Source: JAWKZG01 sp041396125 (GTDB lineage: Bacteria > Pseudomonadota > Gammaproteobacteria > Competibacterales > Competibacteraceae). From it: a DNA stretch of 64,000 nt. Of the stretch, positions 17,578 through 26,523 are shown piece by piece. The stretch's first letter is position 1. Each line of letters starts with the position of its first letter. Made by a program: the position numbers and the translations under genes. The notes under the pieces are model-generated. The model saw nothing but the letters and a program-made list of their open reading frames with translations, was not told the DNA's origin and ran no database searches. The stretch covers positions 1-64,000 of the forward strand of contig JAWKZG010000005.1 in NCBI GenBank assembly GCA_041396125.1, written 5' to 3'.

Positions 17578-20500
17578 TCAGTGTGTCTGTTCCAGCCGCC
17601 GCCGCATGGCCGCGTAGTACAGCACCGGAATGACCAGCAGCGTCAGTACTGTCGAGACCAGTATTCCGAAAATCAGCGAAATCGCCAGCCCCTGAAAAAT
17701 TGGATCATCCAGAATAAACAAGGCACCGAGCATGGCTGCCAGTGCAGTCAACAGAATCGGTTTGGCGCGTACAGCATCGGCATGGATGAGCGCCTGCCGG
17801 AACGGCACCCCGTTGGCTACTTCGAGGTTGATGAAATCCACCAGTAAAATGGAATTACGCACAATAATGCCGGCCAGCGCGATCATGCCGATCATTGAAG
17901 TTGCCGTGAACTGTGCGCCAATCAGGGCATGACCGGGCAGTACCCCGATAATGGTCAGCGGAATGGGTGCCATAATGATCAATGGTGTTAGATAGGAACG
18001 GAACTGTGCCACTACCAGCAGATAAATCAGAATCAGTCCAACCGAGTAGGCAATACCCATATCGCGGAAGGTTTCGTAGGTAATCTGCCATTCGCCATCC
18101 CACTTCAGACTGTAAGCGCTATAGCGGTCAGCCGGTTGCCGGATCAGATACTGGGTCGGCGCGTCGGTCTGCTGATCCAGCGCGGCGGCCATCTCCGCCA
18201 TGCCATACAACGGACTGTCAAGCGTGCCGGCCATATCACCAAAAACGAACACCACAGGGAGCAGGTCTTTATGGTAAATAGCGTTTTCAACTTGTGTGCG
18301 CTCAATGCTGACCAGTTCCGACAGCGGCACCAGCGCACCACTGCGGGCGCGCAGCTTGAGCGCCAGCAGGGCAGCCAGATCAGCTTTATCCGCAGGGCTG
18401 AATTCCAGCCGGATCGGTGCCGGGTATTTGACCGCTTCAGTGTGCACAAAGCTGACATTTTCGCCATGCAGCACAGCGTAAAGATCCTGCGCAACCTGCT
18501 GTTGTGAAACCCCCAGCAGAGCTGCCTTGACCCGGTCCACATGTACGATCAGGCGCTCGGCCGGTGCTTCCACCGTATCATCGATATCGATAATATCCGG
18601 GGTTGCTGCGAACAGGGCGCGAACATTCCGGGCGGTTTCGATCTGACCCTGATAATCCGGTCCATAAATTTCTGCCACCAGCGGCGACATGACCGGTGGC
18701 CCCGGCGGCACCTCGACAACTTTGACATTGGCATCGTATTTTGCGCCGATAGCCTGCAAAGGGTCACGCACTGAGCGCGCGATATCGTGACTTTTGCGAT
18801 TGCGCAGGTGTTTATCGGTCAGATTGACTTGCAAATCACCCATATGTGGCTCGCTGCGCAGATAATATTGTCGTACCAGACCGTTGAAATTAATGGGGGC
18901 AGCAGTACCTGCATAAGCCTGATAATCAGTCACTTCCGGTACCGTCGCGATATAGCGGCCCAATTCGCCCAGAACCCGGGCGGTTTGTTCCACGGGTGTG
19001 CCTTCCGGCATATCGACAATGACCTGGAATTCCGATTTATTATCGAACGGCAGCATTTTCAGAACGACCCGTTGCTGGTAGGCCAGACTGATCGATGCAC
19101 CAATCAGGGTCACGATGACGATACCCAGCAGAAAACGCCACCAGGCGCTGCCCAGAAACGGGCTGAGCAGAACCCGGAACAGACGCATGCCAAAGCCGGT
19201 CTGGCCCTGTTCGCTGTTATTGTCGCCATTATTGACAGGGGCGGCCGGATTCGCTGATGCGGGCTGATGATGCACGTTGCGCAGAACTTTATAGGCCAGC
19301 CAGGGCGTGAAGATAAACGCCACAGCCAGCGAGATCAGCATTCCCATACTGGCATTGATGGGTATGGGCGACATATAAGGCCCCATCAGGCCGGTCACAA
19401 ACGCCATGGGCAGAAGCGCTGCGATCACCGTGAGAGTGGCCAGAATGGTCGGACCGCCGACCTCGTCCACAGCCAGCGGGATGGCTTCCAGCAATGATTT
19501 TCCGCCCAGCTGAATATGGCGATGGATATTTTCCACCACTACGATAGCGTCATCCACCAGAATGCCAATCGAAAAAATCAGCGCGAACAGCGAAACCCGA
19601 TTCAGGGTAAAACCATAGGCCCAGGACGCGAACAGGGTGATGGTCAGGGTGATGATGACTGCTGTGCCGACAATCAGGGCTTCACGCCAGCCGAGTGCCA
19701 GCAATACCAGTACAATCACTGCGCTGGTAGCAAAAATCAGTTTTTTGATCAGGGTTTGCGCCTTGTCGTTAGCGGTTACCCCGTAATTGCGGGTGACGGT
19801 GGCTTCAACCCCGTCCGGGATCAGCGCGCCTCGCAGTTGTTCCAGCCGGCTGATCAGCTGGTCGGCAATAAGCACCGCATTCTCGCCCGGCTTTTTGGCA
19901 ATGGCGAGCGTGACCGCCGGATGCTCGCCGCGTACTGTGTCGCTGTATTTGTCTCCATCCGGCCAGGCTGCACCGGTAGCGAACCAGACATACCGTTGCG
20001 GCTGCTCGGCACCATAGCTGATATTGGCAACATCGGCCAGGTAGACCGGTGAACCATTATGCAGACCAACCACCAGCTCGGCAATTTGCTCCGGTGTGAC
20101 CAGAAAACTGCCCGCTTGCAGTGCAATCGAGCGATTATTAGCGATGATCCGGCCCGCGTCGGTTGACGCATTGGCTGCCAGTAAGGCCTGTCGCAAATCA
20201 TCCAGCGCCAAGCCATGACCGGCCAGTCGGGCGGGATCAAGACGCACCTCTACCACCCGCTCGGGAGCACCGATGGTGTAAATATCACGAGTGCCGGCAA
20301 CCCGCTTCAGTTCGGCTTCCAGGGCATGAGCGATCTGGCCCAGCTCGAACGCGCCGCGAGTCGGGTCCGGAGTCCATAAGGTAATGCTGACGATGGGCAC
20401 GTCGTCAATGCCCTTGGGTTTGATAATTGGTGCCAGCACGCCCAGATTATCCGGCAGAAAATCCTGATTGGAATACAGCTTATTGTATAAGCGCACCAGC

Positions 20501-20826
20501 GCTTCCGTGCGAGGCTGCCCGACCTCGAACTGCACCGTCAGGGCTGACAGGCCGGGACGGGAGATTGAATAAACATGCTCTACGCCTTCGATCTCGTCCA
20601 GTATCTGCTCGACCGGGGTGCTGACAACCTGCTCGACCTCGCGCGCCGAAGCGCCTGGATAGGCGATGAACACATTGGCAAACGTGACATCAATCTGCGG
20701 TTCTTCCTCGCGCGGGGTAATCAGCACCGCGAATACCCCCATCAGCAGGCCAACCAGCGCCAGCAGCGGGGTAATTTCCGAATTCTGGAAACGTTGGGCA
20801 ATGGCACCGGACAGACCCAGTTTCAT
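17578..20826 (-). CDS. RND efflux transporter, inner-membrane pump
   Basis: A 1082-residue AcrB-superfamily pump of the HAE type. It has an N-terminal membrane helix, two large periplasmic loops and two groups of helices; typical motifs are PGASAREVEQVVSTPVEQ near residue 55, FSIGILVDDAIVVVENIHRH in helix 4 with the two acidic proton-relay residues, and a C-terminal IVRNSILLVDFINLE. It exports amphiphilic compounds using the proton gradient. The ATG overlaps the adaptor stop by four bases, so the two are coupled. No TolC-like outer-membrane factor is present in the window. Substrate is unknown. Confidence 0.93.
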   Translation of the reverse strand: MKLGLSGAIAQRFQNSEITPLLALVGLLMGVFAVLITPREEEPQIDVTFANVFIAYPGASAREVEQVVSTPVEQILDEIEGVEHVYSISRPGLSALTVQFEVGQPRTEALVRLYNKLYSNQDFLPDNLGVLAPIIKPKGIDDVPIVSITLWTPDPTRGAFELGQIAHALEAELKRVAGTRDIYTIGAPERVVEVRLDPARLAGHGLALDDLRQALLAANASTDAGRIIANNRSIALQAGSFLVTPEQIAELVVGLHNGSPVYLADVANISYGAEQPQRYVWFATGAAWPDGDKYSDTVRGEHPAVTLAIAKKPGENAVLIADQLISRLEQLRGALIPDGVEATVTRNYGVTANDKAQTLIKKLIFATSAVIVLVLLALGWREALIVGTAVIITLTITLFASWAYGFTLNRVSLFALIFSIGILVDDAIVVVENIHRHIQLGGKSLLEAIPLAVDEVGGPTILATLTVIAALLPMAFVTGLMGPYMSPIPINASMGMLISLAVAFIFTPWLAYKVLRNVHHQPASANPAAPVNNGDNNSEQGQTGFGMRLFRVLLSPFLGSAWWRFLLGIVIVTLIGASISLAYQQRVVLKMLPFDNKSEFQVIVDMPEGTPVEQTARVLGELGRYIATVPEVTDYQAYAGTAAPINFNGLVRQYYLRSEPHMGDLQVNLTDKHLRNRKSHDIARSVRDPLQAIGAKYDANVKVVEVPPGPPVMSPLVAEIYGPDYQGQIETARNVRALFAATPDIIDIDDTVEAPAERLIVHVDRVKAALLGVSQQQVAQDLYAVLHGENVSFVHTEAVKYPAPIRLEFSPADKADLAALLALKLRARSGALVPLSELVSIERTQVENAIYHKDLLPVVFVFGDMAGTLDSPLYGMAEMAAALDQQTDAPTQYLIRQPADRYSAYSLKWDGEWQITYETFRDMGIAYSVGLILIYLLVVAQFRSYLTPLIIMAPIPLTIIGVLPGHALIGAQFTATSMIGMIALAGIIVRNSILLVDFINLEVANGVPFRQALIHADAVRAKPILLTALAAMLGALFILDDPIFQGLAISLIFGILVSTVLTLLVIPVLYYAAMRRRLEQTH

Positions 20827-21875
20827 AGCGTGTTCCCGGCGTTGTCCTGTGCACTCATGAAGCGGCGGGCGGCGACCGGATCAAGGACGACCTGTTCGCC
20901 GGCGTCCAGACCCGCCAGTACTTCCAGCCGGTCGTCACCAAGAATCCGGCCGGGCCGAATCTGGCGCAGACTGACTCGCCCCTCAGACAGCACATATACT
21001 GCGCTGAGCTCACTGCGCTGGAGCAGGGCGGCGCGCGGAATGGTAAGCACCGTCTGTTCGCCTACCGTGAAGGCGACTTTGACAAACATACCGGGATACA
21101 CCCGGGGCGTTTTCTCCGGCAGGTAAACCCGTACCTTGAAGACATTGCTGGCCGGATCGGCATAGGGGAAAAAGACCAGTTTGCTGGCGCTGACGCGGCT
21201 GTCATCGGGCAGGATGATCTCGGCGCGAGACTGTGCCTGCACCCGGGTGAGCAGACGTTGCGGCACGTTGCTGACCGCGCGCAGCAAATCCAGTGAAAAA
21301 CCGGTCATTAGGGGCTGACCGGGCTGAACCGCTTCACCCAGTTCCACCTGACGCTCAAGCACAATGCCGCTATAAGGCGCTTTTATTTCGGTATAACTGA
21401 CCTGTTCGCGGGCGCGCTGTACCCCGGCTACGGCAGAATCCAGGCGTGCAGCAGCAGCATTGAACGCGGCTTCAGCGGCATCCAGTTCTGCTTTGGCAAT
21501 CAATTTGCGCTGAAAAATATTGGCCACCCGCTGGTACTCGGTCTGCGCTTCGTGATAGCGGGCCTGGGCTTCCTGCAAAGCGGCCTGGGCCTGATCCAAA
21601 CCGGCCTGTTGCTCGCTGGCGCGCAAGCGAATAATCGTATTGCCTGCCTCGACCGTGTCGTTGACATCCACCAGAATTTCTTCAACCCGGCCCGAGGTTT
21701 GCGCTGACACCGTACTTTGATTAACGGCTTCCAGTACGCCATCAAGGATATACTCCTGCGGCGTAGTTCGTAGCTCGACCGGTCTGGTTTGCAGCGCGGG
21801 TTGCAATGGAGCGGCCAGCACGCTGTAAGGCAGCAGGACGAGGCAAAGTAAAATATGTGTTATGGGAGTCTTCAT
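20823..21875 (-). CDS. RND efflux periplasmic adaptor (membrane fusion protein)
   Basis: A 350-residue HlyD/AcrA-type adaptor that bridges the RND pump and an outer-membrane channel. The start at 21875 gives a signal peptide (MKTPITHILLCLVLLPYSVLA), without a lipobox cysteine. Then come the lipoyl half-motifs (SGRVEEILVDVNDTVEAGNTIIRL), a coiled-coil hairpin (about residues 90-150, rich in Gln, Ala and Glu) and the beta-barrel region (PYSGIVLERQVELGEAVQPGQPL). The frame is open ten codons further upstream. It precedes and overlaps the pump gene. Confidence 0.92.
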   Translation of the reverse strand: MKTPITHILLCLVLLPYSVLAAPLQPALQTRPVELRTTPQEYILDGVLEAVNQSTVSAQTSGRVEEILVDVNDTVEAGNTIIRLRASEQQAGLDQAQAALQEAQARYHEAQTEYQRVANIFQRKLIAKAELDAAEAAFNAAAARLDSAVAGVQRAREQVSYTEIKAPYSGIVLERQVELGEAVQPGQPLMTGFSLDLLRAVSNVPQRLLTRVQAQSRAEIILPDDSRVSASKLVFFPYADPASNVFKVRVYLPEKTPRVYPGMFVKVAFTVGEQTVLTIPRAALLQRSELSAVYVLSEGRVSLRQIRPGRILGDDRLEVLAGLDAGEQVVLDPVAARRFMSAQDNAGNTL

Positions 21876-21928
21876 GTGAGTCAGCAACGAGTAAGTCATA
21901 ATCAAGCGTTATCTGTATTTTATAAATT

Positions 21929-21951
21929 ACTAATATAATATATACTAATAT
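21929..21951. promoter_or_regulatory. AT-rich divergent promoter region with ACTAATAT direct repeats
   Basis: ACTAATAT occurs at 21929-21936 and again at 21944-21951, in an almost pure A/T stretch between the divergent adaptor and DUF2892 genes. Such spacing could mark an operator, for instance for an ArsR-type repressor, but no regulator gene is adjacent. Confidence 0.3.
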
Positions 21952-21992
21952 TGTAGAAATTAATATCTTTCAAGACCAAGGAGATTGTTATC

Positions 21993-22196
21993 ATGTCCAT
22001 AGACCGTCTGGTATTTGCGATCGCCGGAATCTTTGTCCTGGTGAGCGTATTATTAGGATATTTGCATTCGCCGTACTGGTTATTGTTCACGGCTTTTGTT
22101 GGCCTGAATATGTTGCAGGCAGCGTTTACCGGTTTTTGCCCGCTGGCGAAGCTTTTGAAATGGGCCGGTAGCCGGCCCGGTGCGGCGTTTAATTAA
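21993..22196 (+). CDS. DUF2892 small membrane protein
   Basis: A 67-residue protein with two membrane helices (about residues 7-25 and 29-48) and the FTGFCPLAKLLKWAG ending with a conserved cysteine, as in DUF2892 proteins and the C-terminal part of the YgaP rhodanese. CAAGGAG lies 8 bases before the ATG. Members often accompany sulfur-handling genes, but here it stands alone, divergent from the RND operon and directly upstream of an insertion sequence. Confidence 0.85.
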   Translation: MSIDRLVFAIAGIFVLVSVLLGYLHSPYWLLFTAFVGLNMLQAAFTGFCPLAKLLKWAGSRPGAAFN

Positions 22197-22255
22197 AGTA
22201 CTTTTTATAAACAGTCCAGAACCCGGCACGCCAGCGGATCATTCAGCGAACAGAG

Positions 22256-23307
22256 TATAACGCTTGGTGTGAAATGGCCGCATGTTACCACGCAACCAGA
22301 TCGGCGAAGGCCAGCGGTGGACGCCCCAATTGTTGATTCAACCAGATACAGAAGTTATGCAGAGCCATCTTGGCAGCCAAGCGAACCTGAAACCCGGCCA
22401 GCGTGTGGGGACGCTCCCGATCGAGGCGAAACACATGCTGCAGGCTACCGTTAACCGTTTCAACGATCTGGCGGATGCTGGCCAACCAGCGCCGCCGCGC
22501 GCGCGGCCAAGGCCGACGACTGTTGCGCTTGGGGGCGCAGAGCACTTGCGCGCCGTAGGCTTCATGCCAGAATCGATGCCGGTGTTCACCTTCAAAGCCT
22601 TTGTCGGTGACATACGGCCCCTGAGCCGGAGCACCGACGCTGGCGAGGCGCCGGTCGGGGCAAGCGCGCAGGGCGAAGAAGGTCTCGGCCAGAGGCTGAT
22701 CTTTGGTGCTGGCTGCAGCGAAACCAAAGCCGGTGATCACACCGGTCGGATTGACCGCCAGCAGCACATGAAAGCCCTCATACCAACCCAGGCGATTACT
22801 CCAGCCGATATCGGCCAAACCGGGCAGCCAGCCCCGCCCCCGGCGTTTACTATGACGGGTGATGGCGGCGGTGCCATCCAGCGCCTCATAGGCACAGTGC
22901 TGAGCTTGCAGTCGTTGCACAAGGTGCAGAAAACAACCGACCACGGCCTCGTTGTGCTGGCGCAGCAGCCGATTGAATTGAGTTCGATGCGGCAAGCGGG
23001 GAAAAGCCCCGCGCAAGTGCCGCTGGGCATACCGGTAGAAATTCCGTTCACTGGCAAAGGGGGACCATTGTGCGAACAGGGCCAAAGTAACCACTTCGCT
23101 GCGCGTCAGCGAGGCATTCGGACCCGGCCGGCTCTCAGCCGGAAGACTCTGCTTGCAAAAATCATCCACCATGACATATAAAATCGTTAGGAAGGTGTCG
23201 ATGTCGACCATAGCAAAGCGCCTCATTTGTTCAGATGAGTGCTTCTATATTGGTCCTCGACGCCTTCCTCTCAATTCTCACCGCATTAATTCACACCAAA
23301 CGTTATA
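22256..23307 (-). mobile_element. complete IS982-like insertion sequence, 1052 bp
   Basis: Terminal inverted repeats TATAACGCTTGGTGTGAA (22256-22273) and TTCACACCAAACGTTATA (23290-23307) match at 17 of 18 positions. One intact transposase gene fills the element. No convincing target duplication is visible in the flanks, so the ends could extend a base or two or the element has rearranged since insertion. Confidence 0.85.
22285..23211 (-). CDS. IS982-like DDE transposase
   Basis: A 308-residue transposase. The N terminus (MVDIDTFLTILYVMVDDFC) and helix-turn-helix-like SLTRSEVVTLALFAQW region are followed by a DDE core: Asp in ALDGT, Asp in YVTDKGFEG and Glu in IVETVNGSL. Basic RRPWPRARRRW lies before the last acidic residue. 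The start at 23211 has GAGG nine bases upstream; five codons earlier is another ATG. The gene appears intact, so the element may be active. A long antisense frame over it is a shadow. Confidence 0.88.
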   Translation of the reverse strand: MVDIDTFLTILYVMVDDFCKQSLPAESRPGPNASLTRSEVVTLALFAQWSPFASERNFYRYAQRHLRGAFPRLPHRTQFNRLLRQHNEAVVGCFLHLVQRLQAQHCAYEALDGTAAITRHSKRRGRGWLPGLADIGWSNRLGWYEGFHVLLAVNPTGVITGFGFAAASTKDQPLAETFFALRACPDRRLASVGAPAQGPYVTDKGFEGEHRHRFWHEAYGAQVLCAPKRNSRRPWPRARRRWLASIRQIVETVNGSLQHVFRLDRERPHTLAGFQVRLAAKMALHNFCIWLNQQLGRPPLAFADLVAW

Positions 23308-23445
23308 GTTTTTCTGTACATCAAAGCTGTGGAAGTTAATATTCTACGGCTTTTTAAAATTCCAGATGGCCATCTTCTTGCTGCCAGCACGAATAGCTTG
23401 AGCGAATATTTTGTGGAATAACAACAAGCCCTCCATAATTAGCTC

Positions 23446-24186
23446 ATGCGTATACCCAGACTTTATCATCCCGAAAACCTTGCTGTCGGCCTGCAGATCC
23501 AGCTCAGCACGATAGCATTTCAACACGCTGTGCGGGTACTACGCCTGCGCCAGGGCGCACCCCTTATCCTGTTCAACGGTCAGGGCGGCGAATACCAGGC
23601 GAGCCTATGCGAAATTGGCAAACGCAGCGCACAGGCCCGGATCGAGGCTTTTGTGGAGCGTGAGGCTGAAGCGCTGCTGCCCGTCACGCTGGGACAATGT
23701 ATCTCGAAATCCGAGCACATGGATTTTGCCGTGCAAAAAGCCACCGAACTGGGCATTGCCGCAATCCAGCCCTTATTCAGCGAACGCAGTACAAGCTCAC
23801 TGCAAGGCGAGCGTTTGCAAAAAAAATGGTCACATTGGCGCGGTATTATAGTGAATGCCTGCGAGCAGTGCGGTCGTAATCGCCTGCCCTTACTGCACGA
23901 CCCGCTGGAGCTGGAGAACTGGCTGCGGGAGACCACCCCGGCCGCACTGAGACTGGTGCTGGCCCCCGCCGCCCGGCATAGCCTGCGACAATTGCCGGCA
24001 CCCAGTACAAGCGGCGGTGTAAGCCTGCTAATTGGCCCGGAAGGCGGCCTCAGCGAGCAGGAAATCAAGCTGGCGCAGGCCAGCGGCTTTACCGCTATCG
24101 GCCTTGGTCCGCGCATATTGCGCACGGAAACCGCGGCATTGACGGCTCTGACCGCTGTTCTTACCCTGTGGGGAGATTTGGCTTAA
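23446..24186 (+). CDS. rsmE: 16S rRNA m3U1498 methyltransferase RsmE
   Basis: A 246-residue SPOUT-family enzyme that methylates N3 of U1498 in 16S rRNA. The N-terminal PUA-like domain (MRIPRLYHPENL to about 75) is followed by the knotted domain with QCISKSEHMDFAVQKATELGI, the NACEQCGRN motif and the SAM-binding LLIGPEGGLSEQEI and GLGPRILRTETA loops. All family motifs are present. It lies 139 bases after the insertion sequence. Confidence 0.95.
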   Translation: MRIPRLYHPENLAVGLQIQLSTIAFQHAVRVLRLRQGAPLILFNGQGGEYQASLCEIGKRSAQARIEAFVEREAEALLPVTLGQCISKSEHMDFAVQKATELGIAAIQPLFSERSTSSLQGERLQKKWSHWRGIIVNACEQCGRNRLPLLHDPLELENWLRETTPAALRLVLAPAARHSLRQLPAPSTSGGVSLLIGPEGGLSEQEIKLAQASGFTAIGLGPRILRTETAALTALTAVLTLWGDLA

Positions 24187-24198
24187 CGTCCGACTATT

Positions 24199-24684
24199 AT
24201 GATTCCGACTTTAATAGAACTACTGATCAATACTGCGACTTTCCTGCTGGCTGTTTTCGGCTGCCTGATTATTGGCGCGTTGACGCTCAATAATCCGCCA
24301 TTAAGCGATCCGCCAGGTTTTTTCGTCCGCTTGCGGACCTATTTAACAACAAACAGCGCCGAAACCAAACCCAATCATCCCTTTCCGGAACTGGAACTGC
24401 CACGGGTGGCCATTGCACCGGGCTTATTACTGACCCGGATCGAGCTGACTGTCGATATTCTGGACTGGGAAATCGTCGAGGTAGATGCCCGCAATTTTGA
24501 ATTGCATGCGGTGGTGGAAACATCCCTGTTCAGGTTCAAAGACGATGTATTCGTCAAGCTCAACCCAACCCCCGCCGGCACTGAAATGCATATTCGCGCC
24601 AGTTCCCGCGTGGGGCGCGGTGATTTCGGCGCGAATACCCGGCACATTCTGGATTTGCTGACGATGCTGCGAAGACAAGTATAA
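24199..24684 (+). CDS. DUF1499 protein
   Basis: A 161-residue protein with one N-terminal membrane helix (about 8-28) and a periplasmic-facing DUF1499 domain: ARNFELHAVVETSLFRFKDDVFVKL, then MHIRASSRVGRGDFGANTRHI. The family function is unknown. It follows rsmE after 12 bases and is probably cotranscribed. Confidence 0.8.
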   Translation: MIPTLIELLINTATFLLAVFGCLIIGALTLNNPPLSDPPGFFVRLRTYLTTNSAETKPNHPFPELELPRVAIAPGLLLTRIELTVDILDWEIVEVDARNFELHAVVETSLFRFKDDVFVKLNPTPAGTEMHIRASSRVGRGDFGANTRHILDLLTMLRRQV

Positions 24685-24695
24685 CTATTTGTTTT

Positions 24696-25244
24696 TTACA
24701 ACTGCTCTTCTATCGCCCGGATTAAGCGTTCATCCTGCGGATCGATCCGGGTCGCAAAACTGACAATCTGCTGGCCGGCACGATCGATCAGATATTTGTG
24801 AAAGTTCCAGCCCGGCTGCTGGCCACTTTGCTGTGCTAGCTGTTGATAAAAAGGGTGCGCCTTTGCGCCGGTCACATGGACTTTCTCAAACATGGGGAAC
24901 TCGACCCCGTAAGTCAGTTCGCAAAAGGCCTTGATGTCACTCTCACTACCCGGTTCCTGGGCAAAATCATTGGACGGGAACCCCAGCACCACCAGGCCCT
25001 GCGCCCGGTAGCGGGCATACAGGGCTTCCAGTCCTTCGTACTGGGGCGTAAAGCCGCAGAAACTGGCGGTATTGACGACCAGTATTACTTTGCCTGCATA
25101 GTGTTCGCATAATTTTTGTGCTTGTTCGCTGCCTAACGGGCGAAAGGCGAAATCCAAGACTGCCGGACAAGCCGCCCAAACCGTTTGTCCAAGCCCGATC
25201 CAGCCCGTTAATAGCAGGCAGCGTAAAACCAGCTTTAAACTCAT
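24696..25244 (-). CDS. periplasmic glutathione peroxidase family protein
   Basis: A 182-residue thiol peroxidase of the glutathione peroxidase family with a signal peptide (about residues 1-24, ending VWAA), so probably periplasmic. The peroxidatic cysteine is in NTASFCGFTPQY; the catalytic Gln in DFAQEPGS and Trp-Asn in GWNFHKYLID are present. The usual FPCNQFG becomes FPSNDFA, so the second cysteine is lost and another thiol or thioredoxin-like partner must resolve it. Three tandem 9-bp repeats lie just upstream. Confidence 0.9.
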   Translation of the reverse strand: MSLKLVLRCLLLTGWIGLGQTVWAACPAVLDFAFRPLGSEQAQKLCEHYAGKVILVVNTASFCGFTPQYEGLEALYARYRAQGLVVLGFPSNDFAQEPGSESDIKAFCELTYGVEFPMFEKVHVTGAKAHPFYQQLAQQSGQQPGWNFHKYLIDRAGQQIVSFATRIDPQDERLIRAIEEQL

Positions 25245-25274
25245 TGGTAAGCTCCTTATGTTTGAACATTGCTG

Positions 25275-25301
25275 GACGCACTAGACGCACTAGACGCACT
25301 A
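25275..25301. repeat. three tandem copies of the 9-mer GACGCACTA
   Basis: Exact 3 x 9-bp repeat located 31-57 bases upstream of the peroxidase start codon. It could be slippage or a repeated regulator site; it is not in a coding region. Confidence 0.85.
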
Positions 25302-25439
25302 ATTAATTAAGTAATGCCTGCACAAGAGACACTTATACAGCTCCTGCTGACGGGCCAAAAGCGTTTAGCAACACAGCATTGTAATCTCGTCAGGGAAGCG
25401 CGTTCGAAATCGTTTTTCAAACATTATACGCAGACTGAT

Positions 25440-25478
25440 TTTACGATATGGCAGTATGTTTGTATAATTTTTGTACAA
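25440..25478 (+). promoter_or_regulatory. promoter of the MerR/B12 gene with 11-bp spaced repeats
   Basis: TTTACG (25440-25445), 17 bases and a perfect TATAAT (25463-25468). TTGTATAA (25460-25467) and TTGTACAA (25471-25478) are near-identical and exactly 11 bp apart, covering the -10 box and start site. CarH-type B12 regulators bind 11-bp direct repeats containing TnTACA, so autoregulation is plausible. Confidence 0.5.
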
Positions 25479-25504
25479 TTCAACGATGCACGACACGTAT
25501 CTCT

Positions 25505-26509
25505 ATGAGCAAGTCCAAGAACACTGATAACGTCGGCCATCTGCCCTTAGAAAGCATGGTGCCGATCCGCACGGTAGCCAGTCTGACCGGCGTTAACCCG
25601 GTTACCCTGCGAGCCTGGGAGCGACGCTATAACCTGCTGCGCCCGACCCGCACTGCTAAAGGCCACCGTTTATACAGCATGGCCGATGTAGAGTTGATCC
25701 GACAGGTCCTGACGCTGCTGGAGGGCGGCATGTCAATCGGTCAGGTGCAAACCGTTCTACAGCGTGCTGCCGACGAACCACCCCCACGTCGACTCGATAC
25801 CAGCATGGATACTGACACCGTACCAAACACTGCAGAGGCAGACGTTCATAGCCAGCCGGTTCAGTTCGACCTGTGGCAGCGCTATCAACAGCGCTTACTG
25901 CAGGCCATTCATGACTTCGACGACGCTGCTTTGCACAATCTCTATAACGAGATCCTGGCGCTCTACCCCATTGATCTGGTCACCACGCGCCTCATCGTTC
26001 CTTTATTGCACGAACTCGGCTGGCGCTGGCAGCGCGGCAATCAGACCGGGGTTGCCGAAGAGCATTTCTTCAGCATGTTTCTACGCAATAAACTAGGGGC
26101 CCGCCTGCATCATTATAGTCGCCACCAGACCGGACCTTGCCTGCTGGCCGCCTGCCTGCCCGGGGAACAACACGATATAGGCCTGCTGCTGTTTGCTATG
26201 GTCGCACTGGACTGGAATTACCGGATTATTCTGCTGGGTGCCGCCACACCCTTGCCGGAGATTGCCCCGGTCTGCCAGCGGACAGCCTGTGCCGGCATAG
26301 TGCTGGCCGGTTCTTACCAGTCAGCCACCGAGGTTCTCAACACCCAACTGCCGCAGTTAATGCGGACAGTCGATATACCGGTGTTTATCGGCGGGCGCAC
26401 GCTCAATCACCACGCGCAGGTGTTCCAGGCGTTGGGGATGGTTCCTTTGGCGAATGACTTGCAGCAGGCGATGCAAACCATCAACAGCACCCTGCAGCAG
26501 CGCGAGTAG
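25505..26509 (+). CDS. MerR-family regulator with B12-binding domain (CarH/LitR-like)
   Basis: A 334-residue regulator. Residues about 18-85 form a MerR helix-turn-helix (IRTVASLTGVNPVTLRAWERRYNLLRPTRTAKGHRLYS). A helical bundle follows with RWQRG and GVAEEHFFS, resembling the Trp...Glu-His face of CarH that caps adenosylcobalamin. The last 140 residues are a cobalamin-binding fold with CLPGEQHDIGLL, whose histidine matches the lower cobalt ligand, and GGRT near the end. In CarH and LitR, dark tetramers bound to adenosylcobalamin repress and light releases them. The spacing between Trp and Glu-His is one residue longer than in CarH, so light sensing is not certain. It is divergent from the peroxidase gene. 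Confidence 0.85.
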   Translation: MSKSKNTDNVGHLPLESMVPIRTVASLTGVNPVTLRAWERRYNLLRPTRTAKGHRLYSMADVELIRQVLTLLEGGMSIGQVQTVLQRAADEPPPRRLDTSMDTDTVPNTAEADVHSQPVQFDLWQRYQQRLLQAIHDFDDAALHNLYNEILALYPIDLVTTRLIVPLLHELGWRWQRGNQTGVAEEHFFSMFLRNKLGARLHHYSRHQTGPCLLAACLPGEQHDIGLLLFAMVALDWNYRIILLGAATPLPEIAPVCQRTACAGIVLAGSYQSATEVLNTQLPQLMRTVDIPVFIGGRTLNHHAQVFQALGMVPLANDLQQAMQTINSTLQQRE

Positions 26510-26523
26510 CGGCAAAAGCGGCC

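Noticed and set aside
22282..23181. A 299-codon plus-strand frame
   Set aside because: It lies antisense within the transposase gene, shows no family motif and follows from the codon bias of the real gene.
23344..23526. A 60-codon minus-strand frame next to the insertion sequence
   Set aside because: It overlaps the start of rsmE and has no supported start; could not be linked to any family.
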